DNA of 13,145 nt. Source: Bacteroidales bacterium UBA3623. Lineage in GTDB: Bacteria; Bacteroidota; Bacteroidia; Bacteroidales; UBA932. The translations under genes and the position numbers were made by a program. Within the stretch, counting starts at the first letter, position 1; every line of letters begins with the position of its first letter. The stretch covers positions 1-13,145 of the forward strand of contig DFLI01000095.1 of the NCBI GenBank assembly GCA_002373715.1. The letters are read 5' to 3'. Below, piece after piece: positions 13,117 to 13,145 of the stretch. The notes beneath the pieces are model-generated. The model did not search any database. It had not been told where the DNA came from and saw only the letters and a list, made by a program, of their open reading frames with translations.

Positions 13117-13145
13117 AGAGAAGTGGAGCGAAGCGACCCAGGGGG

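Overview
The window reads as chromosomal DNA of a member of the Bacteroidota, most likely Bacteroidales with moderately high GC. The evidence is internal. Five promoters fit the Bacteroidota pattern of TTG or TTTG, 19-20 bases, then TAnnTTTG. Starts lack recognisable Shine-Dalgarno sequences. One gene is a DUF5686/CarboxypepD_reg-like outer-membrane protein, a family typical of this phylum. I see no insertion sequence, CRISPR array, phage gene or attachment site. No gene-free stretch exceeds about 170 bases. Genus cannot be fixed from this sequence alone.

Layout. (1) 1-910, plus strand: the 3' end of a low-molecular-weight protein tyrosine phosphatase, overlapping by 4 nt an AlkD-type DNA alkylation repair glycosylase. 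(2) 1077-3383, plus strand: a tight three-gene operon with its own promoter. It encodes a SEC-C zinc-motif protein of unknown function, the tRNA methyltransferase TrmO, and a small secreted protein with YD-like repeats. It ends at an intrinsic terminator that lies inside the coding end of the convergent gene. (3) 3387-6615, minus strand: a DUF5686 outer-membrane protein followed after 4 nt by an AraC-family regulator, driven by an internal promoter and preceded by a strong leader hairpin with a UUCG-type loop. (4) 6708-10063, minus strand: four overlapping membrane-lipid genes, in order GNAT-type N-acyltransferase, CDP-alcohol phosphatidyltransferase, PlsC-type acyltransferase and short-chain dehydrogenase. 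(5) 10137-12947, plus strand: three overlapping genes for a GtrA-family membrane protein, a MESH1-like (p)ppGpp hydrolase and a dCache-sensing SpoIIE/RsbU phosphatase. (6) 13002-13072: tRNA-Cys(GCA) with its own promoter and a strong terminator.

How they work together. The lipid operon holds the kinds of activity needed to build N-acylated aminolipids or sphingolipids: an amide-forming acyltransferase, an ester-forming acyltransferase, a head-group transferase and a ketoreductase. It is the best candidate for an incompletely described pathway here. The divergent operon joins alarmone breakdown to an extracytoplasmic sensor phosphatase, which suggests a stress or signalling unit. These two operons diverge from a 73-bp gap where their predicted promoters interleave, so they may be regulated in opposition. 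The DUF5686-AraC pair looks like an envelope protein travelling with a regulator. Everything about joint function is inference from gene order; family assignments come from motifs visible in the translations.
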